Shown piece by piece: positions 55,737 through 64,000 of a stretch of 64,000 nt of DNA. The position numbers were made by a program, and so were the translations under genes. Positions within the stretch are counted from its first letter, which is position 1. Each line of letters starts with the position of its first letter. The notes beneath the pieces were generated by a model. It had not been told where the DNA came from and ran no database searches. It was given only the letters and a program-made list of their open reading frames with translations. Source of the stretch: Synechococcus sp. WH 7803 (lineage in GTDB: Bacteria > Cyanobacteriota > Cyanobacteriia > PCC-6307 > Cyanobiaceae); NCBI GenBank assembly GCA_000063505.1, contig CT971583.1, positions 62,001 to 126,000 of the forward strand. Direction: 5' to 3'.

Positions 55737-56362
55737 CTAAAACTCAACGAGAGTTGAGGATGGGTGCTCAGTTTGACCACTGCTATTGGTGGCTTCTGCA
55801 TAGATCGACGCTTTTAGTCCGGCCCGGAAATCGAGTTCATGGCCAAACTCGCGCAACTGAGAATCTTGGAAGCCAGCTTGCTGCATGTCGGCGATTAAAT
55901 TGTCTTCGTCGAATAAGTAATTATGCTCTGAGTTGGAGTAGGCAATGTAGTTGACCCAGTCGATGGGACTTCCAGCGTTGATAATCGCTTTTGCGTAAAT
56001 TCCTTCTTCAGGCGATAGGAGGAAGTTTGGGGCTTGAAGAGATTTACCATTGGCAAGTGTAACGATTCGCATTTTTTTATCGATGTATGCATCGATAAAG
56101 CGTCGTGCGTTGGGAACGCAGATTGATAGTGACCCTTTAGCTCTTAGAGCGCGATGGCAATCTTCAAGGAGGCGGCATATTTGTTGATAGGTGAGATGCT
56201 CTAAGAAGTGTGATGTATAGAATGCATCAACTTCGCCATCTGCAAAAGGTAGGCCGTTGCTGAAGATCGTGATTTAAATCTGCACCCGCTTTTAAATCGA
56301 TGTTGATCCAGCCATTCGAGCCTGGAAGTTGGACCTGACCCAAGGTCGATTTTGATCGTCAT
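55737..56362 (-). pseudogene. Methyltransferase gene with two frameshifts
   Basis: From ATG 56362 the frame reads MTIKIDLGSGPTSRLEW. Near 56313-56318 the correct sequence moves to the next frame (GWINIDLKAGADLNHDLQQR). Near 56252-56256 it moves again to LPFADGEVDAFYTSHFLEHL, which then runs to a TAG at 55737. Joined, these give a class I SAM methyltransferase of about 205 residues, of the type found beside sugar genes. Both shifts are in the same direction, so they do not cancel. It is the last gene of the GDP-fucose operon, 20 bases after fcl. A sequence error cannot be excluded. Confidence 0.8.
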
Positions 56363-56382
56363 GGCTGGGCTGCCGTTGCGAA

Positions 56383-57414
56383 TTATTGTTCCATCCCGCG
56401 CAACATACTGCTGTTTAGGCATCGCTTGAAATCCATGTATGCAAGTGGCAAGCCATCCTCTAATTCAATCTGTGCACGCCATCCCATGGCTGCTAAACGG
56501 CTCACATCGAGCTGTTTTTTCGGAGTGCCATCCGGTTTGCTGTGATCCCAGTGGATCGCTCCGTCAAATCCCACTGAAGCGGCCACCTGTTCAGCCAGCT
56601 TCTTGATGCTTAGGTCGATGCCGGTGCCCACGTTGAGGAACGCGAGTGGGTCGCCGGCATCATTTCTGGGGGCATCGTCGCTGAGTGTCGACCAGTGCTC
56701 TAGGGCAAAGACGCAGGCCTCGCCGAGGTCATCCGCGTGCAGGAATTCCCGGAGGGGAGTGCCTGTGCCCCAGCAAGTCACCGATGCATCTCCCCGCTGT
56801 TTGGCTTCATGAAAGCGCCGGATCAGGGCAGGCAGCACATGGCTGCCGGTGGGGTGGTAGTTATCGCCGGGCCCATACAGATTGGTGGGCATCAGGCTGA
56901 TCGCATCGAAGCCGTGTTGTAGGCGCAGCGCTTCAGCCAGTTTGATTCCAGCGATCTTGGCAATGGCATACCAGGCATTGGTGGGTTCCAGTGCTCCGGT
57001 CAGCAGTGCTTCCTCGCGGATCGGTTGGTCGGCGAATTTTGGGTAGATGCAGCTGCTGCCAAGAAAGAGAAGCCGGCGCACACCGCACCGCCAAGCTGCT
57101 TCGATCACCTGGGTTTCAATCCGCAGGTTCTGCAGCAGGAAATCCGCTGGGCGACTGCGGTTGGCTTCGATCCCCCCGACGGTCGCTGCCGCCAGCACCA
57201 CCACATCCGGGCGCTGGGCTTCCATCCAGTCGCGCACTGCAGAATCATCGAGTAGATCCAGCTCCAGGCGAGCCGGCGTCAGGAGGGCACCCCCCTGATT
57301 CGGATTTCCGTATCCGGCGCGCCGCAGGGCGCGAACGATGGCGCTGCCCGCCATGCCACGGCCGCCGGCCACGAAGAAGCGATCGCAGGGCTTAATCAGA
57401 GTCGTGGTTGCCAT
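56383..57414 (-). CDS. fcl: GDP-L-fucose synthase
   Basis: Fcl turns GDP-4-keto-6-deoxymannose into GDP-L-fucose by epimerisation and reduction. The protein is 343 residues from ATG 57414, which lies 4 bases after the gmd stop; an upstream ATG at 57432 would overlap gmd. FVAGGRGMAGSAIVRALR is the NADP-binding loop, followed by FLGSSCIYPKFA and the SDR Tyr-Lys in NAWYAIAKIAGIKLAEA. A second, truncated copy is at 49312-49557. It is part of an operon with GT9-like, GT4 and gmd genes. Confidence 0.96.
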   Translation of the reverse strand: MATTTLIKPCDRFFVAGGRGMAGSAIVRALRRAGYGNPNQGGALLTPARLELDLLDDSAVRDWMEAQRPDVVVLAAATVGGIEANRSRPADFLLQNLRIETQVIEAAWRCGVRRLLFLGSSCIYPKFADQPIREEALLTGALEPTNAWYAIAKIAGIKLAEALRLQHGFDAISLMPTNLYGPGDNYHPTGSHVLPALIRRFHEAKQRGDASVTCWGTGTPLREFLHADDLGEACVFALEHWSTLSDDAPRNDAGDPLAFLNVGTGIDLSIKKLAEQVAASVGFDGAIHWDHSKPDGTPKKQLDVSRLAAMGWRAQIELEDGLPLAYMDFKRCLNSSMLRGMEQ

Positions 57415-57418
57415 CGGC

Positions 57419-58534
57419 TCACTCGTGTGCACCCACCACCTGGAACCCCTTGCGTGTGAGGTAAGCCTCTTTGCGAGCCTCGTTCTGATCGTGCTCCACC
57501 ATCTCCTGTACCAGCTCCTCGAGCGTGGTGGTCGGCCTCCAACCCAGCTTCTCGTGGGCTCGGCTCGGGTCTCCGAGCAGGGTGTCCACTTCAGCAGGCC
57601 GGTAGTAGCGCGGGTCGATGCGCACCACCACCTCGCCGGTATCAGCCCGTCGCCCCTGCTCCTCTAGACCGCTGCCCTCCCAAACGATGGAACCCCAGCC
57701 GAGTGCTACAGCACTCAACTCGATGAAGCGACGCACACTTTCCTGCCGCCCGGTCGCTATCACAAAATCATCTGGGGCTTCTTGCTGCAGCATCCGCCAT
57801 TGCATCTCCACGTAGTCGCGGGCATGACCCCAGTCCCGCAGAGAATCGAGGTTGCCCATGAACAGGCAGTCGTCGAGGCTCGCATCAATCCGAGCCAGGC
57901 CGCGGGTGATTTTGCGGGTTACGAAGGTTTCCCCTCGCCGCGGACTTTCGTGATTGAAGAGGATGCCGTTGCAGGCGTACATGCCGTAGGCCTCGCGGTA
58001 ATTCACCGTGATCCAGTAGCCGTAGAGCTTGGCGACGCCGTAAGGGCTGCGTGGATAAAAGGGAGTGGTCTCCCGTTGGGGAGTCTCCTGCACCAATCCA
58101 TAAAGCTCACTGGTGCTGGCCTGGTAGATGCGGGTGCGTTCAGTGAGCCCCAGAAGCCGCACGGCTTCCAGGATGCGCAGGGTTCCGAGGGCATCGCAGT
58201 TGGCTGTGTATTCGGGCGACTCGAAGCTCACCGCCACATGACTCTGGGCGCCGAGGTTGTAAATCTCGTCCGGCTGCACGTCCTGAATGATCCGGATCAG
58301 GTTGGAGCTGTCGGTGAGATCGCCGTAGTGCAGCACGAGCCGCGGATCAAGCTCATGGGGGTCTTGATACAGGTGATCGATCCGGCTGGTGTTGAAACTG
58401 CTGGCCCGTCGCTTGATGCCATGCACGACATAGCCCTTCTCCAGCAGCAGCTCTGCCAGATAGCTGCCGTCTTGGCCCGTGATGCCGGTGATCAGTGCGC
58501 TACGCCCCATAGTCCCTGGCCCAATGGAGGTCAT
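57419..58534 (-). CDS. gmd: GDP-mannose 4,6-dehydratase
   Basis: Gmd makes GDP-4-keto-6-deoxymannose, the precursor used by Fcl for GDP-fucose. The 371-residue length is standard. [20 protein letters not shown] is the NADP-binding start, [16 protein letters not shown] and [13 protein letters not shown] follow, and the SDR Tyr-Lys is in [15 protein letters not shown]. fcl begins 4 bases after its stop and the GT4 gene ends 9 bases before its start, so the set is one operon. Confidence 0.97.
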   Translation of the reverse strand: MTSIGPGTMGRSALITGITGQDGSYLAELLLEKGYVVHGIKRRASSFNTSRIDHLYQDPHELDPRLVLHYGDLTDSSNLIRIIQDVQPDEIYNLGAQSHVAVSFESPEYTANCDALGTLRILEAVRLLGLTERTRIYQASTSELYGLVQETPQRETTPFYPRSPYGVAKLYGYWITVNYREAYGMYACNGILFNHESPRRGETFVTRKITRGLARIDASLDDCLFMGNLDSLRDWGHARDYVEMQWRMLQQEAPDDFVIATGRQESVRRFIELSAVALGWGSIVWEGSGLEEQGRRADTGEVVVRIDPRYYRPAEVDTLLGDPSRAHEKLGWRPTTTLEELVQEMVEHDQNEARKEAYLTRKGFQVVGAHE

Positions 58535-58543
58535 CTTCTCAGA

Positions 58544-59770
58544 TCAGAACTGTTGCAACGCGTCTTGTGTTGGTGCTGACGATGGCTGGAACAAGGCCTC
58601 CAGTCGGCGCGCCGATTCGCGCACGCTGAGCTGCTCTCGCGCTCTGCACGCTCCGGCCTGAGCCAACGTCACCAGCCGACTGGGATCGTGGCACAGCTCT
58701 TCGAGGCGACTGGCGAGATCGTCTGCATTCCCTGCTTGGAAGCGCAATCCGCTCACCTGATCCACAAACAGTTCTGCGGCACCACCCACGCCGCTGCTCA
58801 CCAGGGCCAGGCCGCTGGCCATCGCCTCGGCGCCCACGATTCCGAAGGCCTCCGGATGAATCGAGGGGAAGACGCAGACGTGGTGCAGCCCATAGAAGCG
58901 AGACAGACTGCGGCGTTGCAGCTGGCCGGTGAAGCGCACGGCGTCGAGCCCGTGCTGCGACAGCAGAGCCTTCAGCTGCTGCTGGTAACCGGCCTGAAAA
59001 TCGCCTCCAGCCAGGTGCCCTTCCACGTGCAACCCCTTTTGATTCAGTGTCACCAACGCTTGCACCAGGGTGTGGGCCCCTTTGCTGCCCATCATCAGCC
59101 CGGCAAAACACACCTTGAGCGGGTGTCGCTGGCTGCCGAGCGGCATGAGCAGGCGGTCCCCATTCAGGGGTGCTGGAAGTGGCCGCCCGGTGACCGCGGG
59201 TCCGAACAGCTCGCAGCGCACACCTGGGTAGACCACGGGCAGGCTCCCACTGGCCGATCCCTGGAAGCCTGCAGAGCTGAGTGCTTGGGCCACTGCTGCG
59301 CTGGCTGCCACCAGCCTGTAATCGCTGGAACGCGGCAAGTGCTGCGGATGGAAGGGTGGGTTGACGAAGCCGATGTGATGGAGCACCGCTACCTGGTGGG
59401 CGAGCAGGGAGCCGAGCACCTCCACGCCCAGCAGATCGATGTTGCCCACCAGCACGCCATCGAAGGGCCCCCGTTGCTGCCAGATTTTCTGGATCGCTTC
59501 GGCGTTGTGTCGATCGATCCTTCGGCAACGCTCTGAATCTTGCAGTGGACGCACGCCACCTTCGTAACTGCCTTTGAGCAGCAGGCCACGATCCACCCGT
59601 TCACCGGAGGGGCCCTGGGTGTCGCTGGGCCCCAGATGCGGAGCGTCGCTGCACAGCACGCTCAGATCGTGACCGCGCTGCTTGAGCCCCCAAACGAAAT
59701 CGGCAATCGAGCGGCCGTAGCCCCCCAGCTCCTGCGGCGGGTAGAGATTGGTCAGTGCCAGCAGTTTCAC
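58544..59770 (-). CDS. Glycosyltransferase family 4 protein
   Basis: This protein of 408 residues starts at GTG 59770. Its GTG overlaps the upstream stop as GTGA, a typical coupled start, and removes a long non-conserved N-terminal extension that a start at 59902 would give. The N-terminus LLALTNLYPPQELGGYGRSI with glycine loop is GT-B. The C-terminal donor site VCVFPSIHPEAFGIVGAEAM, with EAFG and the following ASGLALV, is clear GT4. The GDP-fucose genes downstream could supply its donor. Confidence 0.9.
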   Translation of the reverse strand: MKLLALTNLYPPQELGGYGRSIADFVWGLKQRGHDLSVLCSDAPHLGPSDTQGPSGERVDRGLLLKGSYEGGVRPLQDSERCRRIDRHNAEAIQKIWQQRGPFDGVLVGNIDLLGVEVLGSLLAHQVAVLHHIGFVNPPFHPQHLPRSSDYRLVAASAAVAQALSSAGFQGSASGSLPVVYPGVRCELFGPAVTGRPLPAPLNGDRLLMPLGSQRHPLKVCFAGLMMGSKGAHTLVQALVTLNQKGLHVEGHLAGGDFQAGYQQQLKALLSQHGLDAVRFTGQLQRRSLSRFYGLHHVCVFPSIHPEAFGIVGAEAMASGLALVSSGVGGAAELFVDQVSGLRFQAGNADDLASRLEELCHDPSRLVTLAQAGACRAREQLSVRESARRLEALFQPSSAPTQDALQQF

Positions 59771-60984
59771 GGCAGCACCTTCTGCTGCCAGGCGTTCAGA
59801 AGGGCTTCCATCACCGAGTTCCAGTCGCCGTGACTGGGTTGGCGGAAGAGGCGCAGGCTTGGGTACCAGGGTGATCGTTCTCCATGGAGGCCCCAGCGCC
59901 ATTCCGGCACGTGGCGCAGGGCAACCCAGGCAGGTAGACCTAAAGCGCCAGCAAGATGCACCACTCCACTGTCAGCGCTGATTAGCAGATCGCAGTTGGC
60001 CAGCACTGCAGCGGTGTCAATGAAATCCATGCTGGCACTGACAGCTGCTTGACCCTCCACAAAACGCAGGGGGCCATCCAGCCGCAGCTGTTCGCTGCCA
60101 GCCCCTTTCTGGATGCTGACAAATTCCACCCCCGACAGTGTTCCAAGAGCTTGAAGTTCAGAAAACGGTATGGAGCGGCCTTGAGAGTAGAGCGATCCTT
60201 CATGGCGTGGATTGCCCTGCCAGTGCAGGGCAATCAGCTGCTTCTCAGGGTTCCGGCCCAGTAACTTCTGCCAACGTTGAATCGCGTTGGTGGGCAGGGT
60301 TAAGTAGGGAGCCTGTCGCGTCAAGGTCGACGGTTGCAGATGAACCCGCAGCGGCACGCTCATCAGCGGGCACCAGCGCACGCTGGCATCGTGAGATGGG
60401 TCATGGTTCACCGATGCGGTGACGGTGTCTAACGCAGTGCCTTGTTGGAGGAGGGCCACAAGGGGTTTCTGACAAAACAGCGTGACGGGCACGTTCAGGT
60501 CGATCTGCAGCTGGATTCCAAGGCGGCAGAACATCAAGGTGTCGCCTAGGCCTTGTTCAGCGACGAGGAGCAGGCGGGAGAGGGGGCGCTCATCCCAAAT
60601 TCCTTGCCATGGGCGGCCAAAAAGGTTGTGAAAAAAGTCATGGTTCTGCCGATCGAGTCGCTCCTCATACAGCGCCCAACCTTCACGAAACGCGCCGTGC
60701 AAGAGCAGATCTTGGGCCAGATTGCGCCTTGCAGACCGAGCGACCAGACCCTCAAGCTGGCAATCAGCACAGCAGGTTAAGGCTCTTCTATAGGAGCGGA
60801 TCGCCGCCGGTAATCTCCCTTGTTGATGGAAGGCAAGCCCCAGGTTGAAATAGGCCTCACAGAGATCGGGGCGCTGCACGATGGTGCTGCCGATCAGGCG
60901 CTGTGCCCGAATGGGATTCCTATCGAGTAAGGGCTTGGCCGCGTGCATGGGAGCCGCCGCTGCGTCGAAGCTCTGCATGGCCAT
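59767..60984 (-). CDS. TPR-containing GT9-like glycosyltransferase
   Basis: This protein of 405 residues has one or two tetratricopeptide-like repeats near residues 40-75 (AYFNLGLAFHQQGRLPAAIR). The rest resembles heptosyltransferase-type GT9 enzymes. LLLVAEQGLGDTLMFCRLG is the N-terminal loop, and LLISADSGVVHLAGALGLPA is the donor-binding segment. Such TPR-GT9 fusions occur in cyanobacterial glycan loci. It heads the minus-strand operon and diverges from the gene at 61033 with a 48-base gap. Confidence 0.85.
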   Translation of the reverse strand: MAMQSFDAAAAPMHAAKPLLDRNPIRAQRLIGSTIVQRPDLCEAYFNLGLAFHQQGRLPAAIRSYRRALTCCADCQLEGLVARSARRNLAQDLLLHGAFREGWALYEERLDRQNHDFFHNLFGRPWQGIWDERPLSRLLLVAEQGLGDTLMFCRLGIQLQIDLNVPVTLFCQKPLVALLQQGTALDTVTASVNHDPSHDASVRWCPLMSVPLRVHLQPSTLTRQAPYLTLPTNAIQRWQKLLGRNPEKQLIALHWQGNPRHEGSLYSQGRSIPFSELQALGTLSGVEFVSIQKGAGSEQLRLDGPLRFVEGQAAVSASMDFIDTAAVLANCDLLISADSGVVHLAGALGLPAWVALRHVPEWRWGLHGERSPWYPSLRLFRQPSHGDWNSVMEALLNAWQQKVLP

Positions 60985-61032
60985 GCCTCGAATGCGTCAA
61001 AGACTAGGTTTGACCAGCACTCTGAATGGGGA

Positions 61033-61923
61033 ATGAGGGTTCTTGTCGCCATTGTCCATCATTGGAATCCTGCAGGTGGCGGCAGGCATCAATCCTTGCG
61101 CCCGAATGCAGCACCTCGGGTTGCCGCTCTTCAACAACAAATTCTCGCGTTGTGTCGTCTTGGAGGTCAGCAAAAGCACCTCAATTTTCAAGATCAGGCG
61201 GCGTACCCGGCCAATCTCGATCAGCCGCTGGAATTAGACCTTCACCTCATTACGGATGGCCGTCATCACGTGATCGAGCAGCTCGATTCTCAGACGCGCT
61301 TGAGATTGGAGCACATTGTTGCGAGCCCTGATCATCCGCTGCAGCTCGGTTTCGAAGCGCATCGTCACCTAGCAGAGCAGCTACACCATGCCTACGACCT
61401 CTATGCCTATGTCGAAGATGATTTGATCATCCATGACCCCTGCTTTTTCCAGAAGATCAAGGGGTTTGTTGATCAAGCAGGTGAGCATTGCGTGCTTCTT
61501 CCTCAGCGGTATGAAACGAACGCGATCCCGTGGCACATCAACAAGCTCTACATCGACGGCGAGATTCCTGAAGCTGATCGCCTGACCTGGATACCAGAGC
61601 CGGCCCCGCCGCTCTCGATCGCCGATGCCGGGTTTGGATCGGTGGTATTGGAGTCTCCGCGCAACCCCCATGCTGGGTGCTTCATCCTGACGAAACAGCA
61701 GCTGGAGTACTGGTCACACCAGTCCTGGTGGTTAGATCGCGATTGCTCTTTCATCACTCCCTTGGAGAGTGCGGCGACCCTTGGATTGTTGAAAACGTTT
61801 CGGCTCTACAAGCCTTCCTTTTCTCAGGCGATGTGGTTAGAGGCGCAGCATTGGGGAACGAGTTTTCTGGGCTTGATGGCCACGGCCACGTCCCAGCAGT
61901 CGGGAGGGATCGTTAATGGCTGA
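61033..61923 (+). CDS. Putative glycosyltransferase (GT-A-like)
   Basis: This 296-residue protein starts at ATG 61033. YDLYAYVEDDLIIHDPCFFQ holds an acidic EDD metal-binding motif in a GT-A-like strand. WHINKLYIDGEIPEADR and the C-terminal FSQAMWLEAQHWG follow. It matches no named family that I can recall with certainty, but the EDD site and its place beside glycosyltransferases point to the same task. It overlaps the exostosin-like gene by 8 bases. Substrate unknown. Confidence 0.6.
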   Translation: MRVLVAIVHHWNPAGGGRHQSLRPNAAPRVAALQQQILALCRLGGQQKHLNFQDQAAYPANLDQPLELDLHLITDGRHHVIEQLDSQTRLRLEHIVASPDHPLQLGFEAHRHLAEQLHHAYDLYAYVEDDLIIHDPCFFQKIKGFVDQAGEHCVLLPQRYETNAIPWHINKLYIDGEIPEADRLTWIPEPAPPLSIADAGFGSVVLESPRNPHAGCFILTKQQLEYWSHQSWWLDRDCSFITPLESAATLGLLKTFRLYKPSFSQAMWLEAQHWGTSFLGLMATATSQQSGGIVNG

Positions 61924-62854
61924 TCCGCTGCCCTGTCGTCTGATTTGGGGTTGCGATCCGGGCCGACAGATCGAGCGGGCCTGGATCACGAGCTTGTTGG
62001 ACCCTGCGGAGCAGGTGGTTGCCTGGGATCGGGATTTGCTTCCTGATCAGGTGCCTGGACGATCGCAGGTCTTGGTGGAATCAGGGTTGCTCCACCTCGA
62101 GCGATCTCCAGCTCCCGAACGACTGGCAGCCCTCCAACAGCAAAGGCACGCCCGTTTACAGCTTCTCTCGACGCGTGGTCCCATTGGTTTGATACATCTC
62201 AGCGATGAGGAGGGGATCGACGGTGATGGGCTGTACCCCTTGCTGCCTAAAGGCACGGTGATCTGGCGCAATTTTTCCCATCCGCGCCTTCAACATCACG
62301 GCAACGTCAGTGTGTTCCCCATTGGGCCGCGTGCTGAATTGCTCAAGCCCTCCATCGAGCAGCGCTCCCACCTCCGTGCGTCCAAGCGTTCCTACCCCTG
62401 GGCGTTTATGGGAACCCTGTGGTCGAGTGGATCACGAACCCTGGCTGCCTCCCTGTTTCTTCATGCCTTGCCTCAGGGCTTCTATTACGGCGGAAGGCGT
62501 TTCGGACAGGGCTTGCCTGTGGAGGCTTACACCGAAGTGCTCCTGCAGAGTTCTTTCGCTCTCTGCCCTGAGGGTGATCGCCATCTCGACACGTTTCGCC
62601 TGCACGAAAGCCTTCAGGCTGGGTGCATTCCTGTGGTGGTGGATCAACGACAGATGGCGATTGACTTGCTGGGAACGCAGGCTCCGTTCCCGGTTTTCAA
62701 CAGCTGGCCGGATGCCTTGCTCTGGGTGAGGGGGCTGCTAGCCAAATCCGATGCGCTTGATGCCACCCAAGTGGCCATTGCCAGCTGGTGGCAGCAGCGT
62801 CGCCACGGCCTAGCCCGTGCGATGCGCCACACTTTGATCCACGAATCCTTCTGA
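61916..62854 (+). CDS. Exostosin-like (GT47-type) glycosyltransferase
   Basis: This 312-residue protein resembles the exostosin/GT47 family. The best marker is SFALCPEGDRHLDTFRLHES followed by GCIPVVV, the donor-binding region of GT47. KRSYPWAFMGTLWSSGSRT and an FYYGG segment come before it. It overlaps the previous gene by 8 bases, and the next gene starts 11 bases after its stop, so all three are one transcript. The sugar is unknown. Confidence 0.75.
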   Translation: MADPLPCRLIWGCDPGRQIERAWITSLLDPAEQVVAWDRDLLPDQVPGRSQVLVESGLLHLERSPAPERLAALQQQRHARLQLLSTRGPIGLIHLSDEEGIDGDGLYPLLPKGTVIWRNFSHPRLQHHGNVSVFPIGPRAELLKPSIEQRSHLRASKRSYPWAFMGTLWSSGSRTLAASLFLHALPQGFYYGGRRFGQGLPVEAYTEVLLQSSFALCPEGDRHLDTFRLHESLQAGCIPVVVDQRQMAIDLLGTQAPFPVFNSWPDALLWVRGLLAKSDALDATQVAIASWWQQRRHGLARAMRHTLIHESF

Positions 62855-62865
62855 TCTCTTCTGCG

Positions 62866-64000
62866 GTGCGCCTGCTCCTGATCCATCAGAATTTTCCGGG
62901 ACAATTCCGTCAGCTGGCTCCTTATTTACTCAAGCAAGGCCATGACTTGGCGGCGATCTGCTCCCACCAACGGCCGGTTCCAATGCCGATCCAGCTGCTG
63001 CGCTACACCCCGCCTTCAAAAGTAAAGGGTCTTCAGCATTTCGGAGGCAGCATGTGGCTGGAGGCTTTGCAGCGCGCAGAATCGGTGACTCATGCTGTGG
63101 CCGCTTTGCTGGCCAAGGGTTGGCAGCCTGATGCGGTGCTCGCCCATAGTGGCTGGGGAGAAACCCTTGGCATCTCAGAGTTGCTTCCGGATGTGCCGCA
63201 AGTGATCTGGCCTGAGCTCTGGGTGCGTCCCGAGCATGGCGGCCATGGAACCGATCCAGGACTGCCCCAGAAGCTGGAACAACTGGGACGGCATGCGCTC
63301 ACACGTGTTGCGCTTGCTGAAGCTCAGGCTTGGGTTCTCCCCACCCGTCACCAAGCCAACAGTTTTCCCTCTGAGTTCCAAGGGTCCCGCTTGCACGTTG
63401 TGCATGAGGGCATCGATGCGTCAGTCGCTTGCCCCAACCCCTTGGTTCGTTACAGCGTTCGCGATTGTTCAATTGACCGCAGTGTGCCCACGATCACATT
63501 CGTGAATCGCAACCTTGAACGCTTGCGCGGGTTTGACATGTTCATGCGCGCTCTTCCCATGATTCAGCGAGCCCATTCACAAGTGCGCATTTTGATTGTG
63601 GGAGATAACGAGTCCGGATATGCCGGCGGATCTCCTGGTGGTGAACCCTTACGCCAGGTGATGCTGCGAGAGCTGCAGGGAGAGTTGGATCTAAGCCGCA
63701 TCCATTTCTTGGGGAGGATCCCTCACCCTCAGTTGATGGCCTTGCTCCAGGCCAGCTGGGTGCATGTGTATCTGAGCTATCCCTTCGTGATGGGTTGGAG
63801 CCTGTTGGAGGCGATGGCCTGTGGATGCTGCATTGTTGGCAGCCGCGGGATGCCCGTGGCAGAGGTGATTGAGGATGGTGTGCAGGGTTTGCTGGTGCCC
63901 ATGGGGGATGTTGAGCTTTTGGCGCGCAGGGTGATTGCCCTGCTAAATGCTCCAGACCTCAGGCGTAATCTTGGCGAGGCAGCCCGTAAGGAAGCACTTA
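62866..64000 (+). CDS. Glycosyltransferase family 4 protein (partial, right edge)
   Basis: The open frame starts at GTG 62866 and runs off the window at 64000. About 378 codons are present. RLLLIHQNFPGQFRQLAPYL is the GT-B N-terminus. TFVNRNLERLRGFDMFMRAL and ILIVGDNESGYAGG are typical of GT4, and the donor site is VMGWSLLEAMACGCCIVGS with RGMPVAEVI. The C-terminus is missing. It is the third gene of the rightmost glycan transcript. Confidence 0.9.
   Translation, partial: MRLLLIHQNFPGQFRQLAPYLLKQGHDLAAICSHQRPVPMPIQLLRYTPPSKVKGLQHFGGSMWLEALQRAESVTHAVAALLAKGWQPDAVLAHSGWGETLGISELLPDVPQVIWPELWVRPEHGGHGTDPGLPQKLEQLGRHALTRVALAEAQAWVLPTRHQANSFPSEFQGSRLHVVHEGIDASVACPNPLVRYSVRDCSIDRSVPTITFVNRNLERLRGFDMFMRALPMIQRAHSQVRILIVGDNESGYAGGSPGGEPLRQVMLRELQGELDLSRIHFLGRIPHPQLMALLQASWVHVYLSYPFVMGWSLLEAMACGCCIVGSRGMPVAEVIEDGVQGLLVPMGDVELLARRVIALLNAPDLRRNLGEAARKEAL

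Overview
The window looks like chromosomal DNA of a high-GC marine picocyanobacterium (Synechococcus/Cyanobium type). The evidence is a PsbZ gene, a Ycf23/DUF561 gene, a four-ACT aspartate kinase, a long-tailed RNase J, an anaerobic-type cobalamin gene (cobH/cbiC) and the gene neighbourhoods around them. Assignment to a named species is not possible from this window alone.

Positions 1-29.8 kb are mostly housekeeping. dnaX (cut by the left edge), an LRAT-like gene and clpX lie on the minus strand. A five-gene accessory cassette (3.4-8.75 kb) separates clpX from clpP and tig. The lysine-pathway pair asd-dapA, RNase J, tilS, ycf23, uvrB, lysC, holA, cobH, mutS, psbZ and ribH follow. The cassette encodes an MNIO/DUF692 iron enzyme, a DUF2063-like partner with a PqqD/RRE-like C-terminus, a flavin amine oxidase, a divergent MFS exporter and a Coq4-family protein. 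This is the best candidate in the window for an undescribed biosynthetic system. A methyltransferase gene and a CgeB-like glycosyltransferase gene sit between mutS and psbZ.

Positions 29.8-38.9 kb form a strikingly AT-rich island that ends at a tRNA-Gly(GCC). It holds GT61 and GT25 glycosyltransferases, a methyltransferase, galE, three P-loop sulfotransferase-like genes, a fucosyltransferase-like gene, a DUF1796-like gene and a small ORF broken by an in-frame TGA. These genes suggest a transferred, strain-variable set for making and sulfating a surface glycan.

Positions 38.9-64 kb return to high GC in the first part and carry more cell-surface functions: a GNAT protein, an amidase-like protein, a decayed nucleotidyltransferase, a dTDP-rhamnose operon (rfbA-C-D) with a polyprenyl-phosphate sugar transferase, and rfbB. 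An RTX metzincin protease gene separates rfbB from the rest of the rhamnose genes. Next come a sulfotransferase gene with an amber stop, a second GT61, a 3' fragment of fcl and a 1,855-residue RTX phosphatase/phytase-like exoprotein. A second minus-strand operon (TPR-GT9, GT4, gmd, fcl and a twice-frameshifted methyltransferase) makes GDP-fucose and uses it. Three more glycosyltransferase-like genes run off the right edge. Several decayed genes (37.5, 40.5, 47.3, 49.3 and 55.7 kb) show that the surface-glycan region is turning over.
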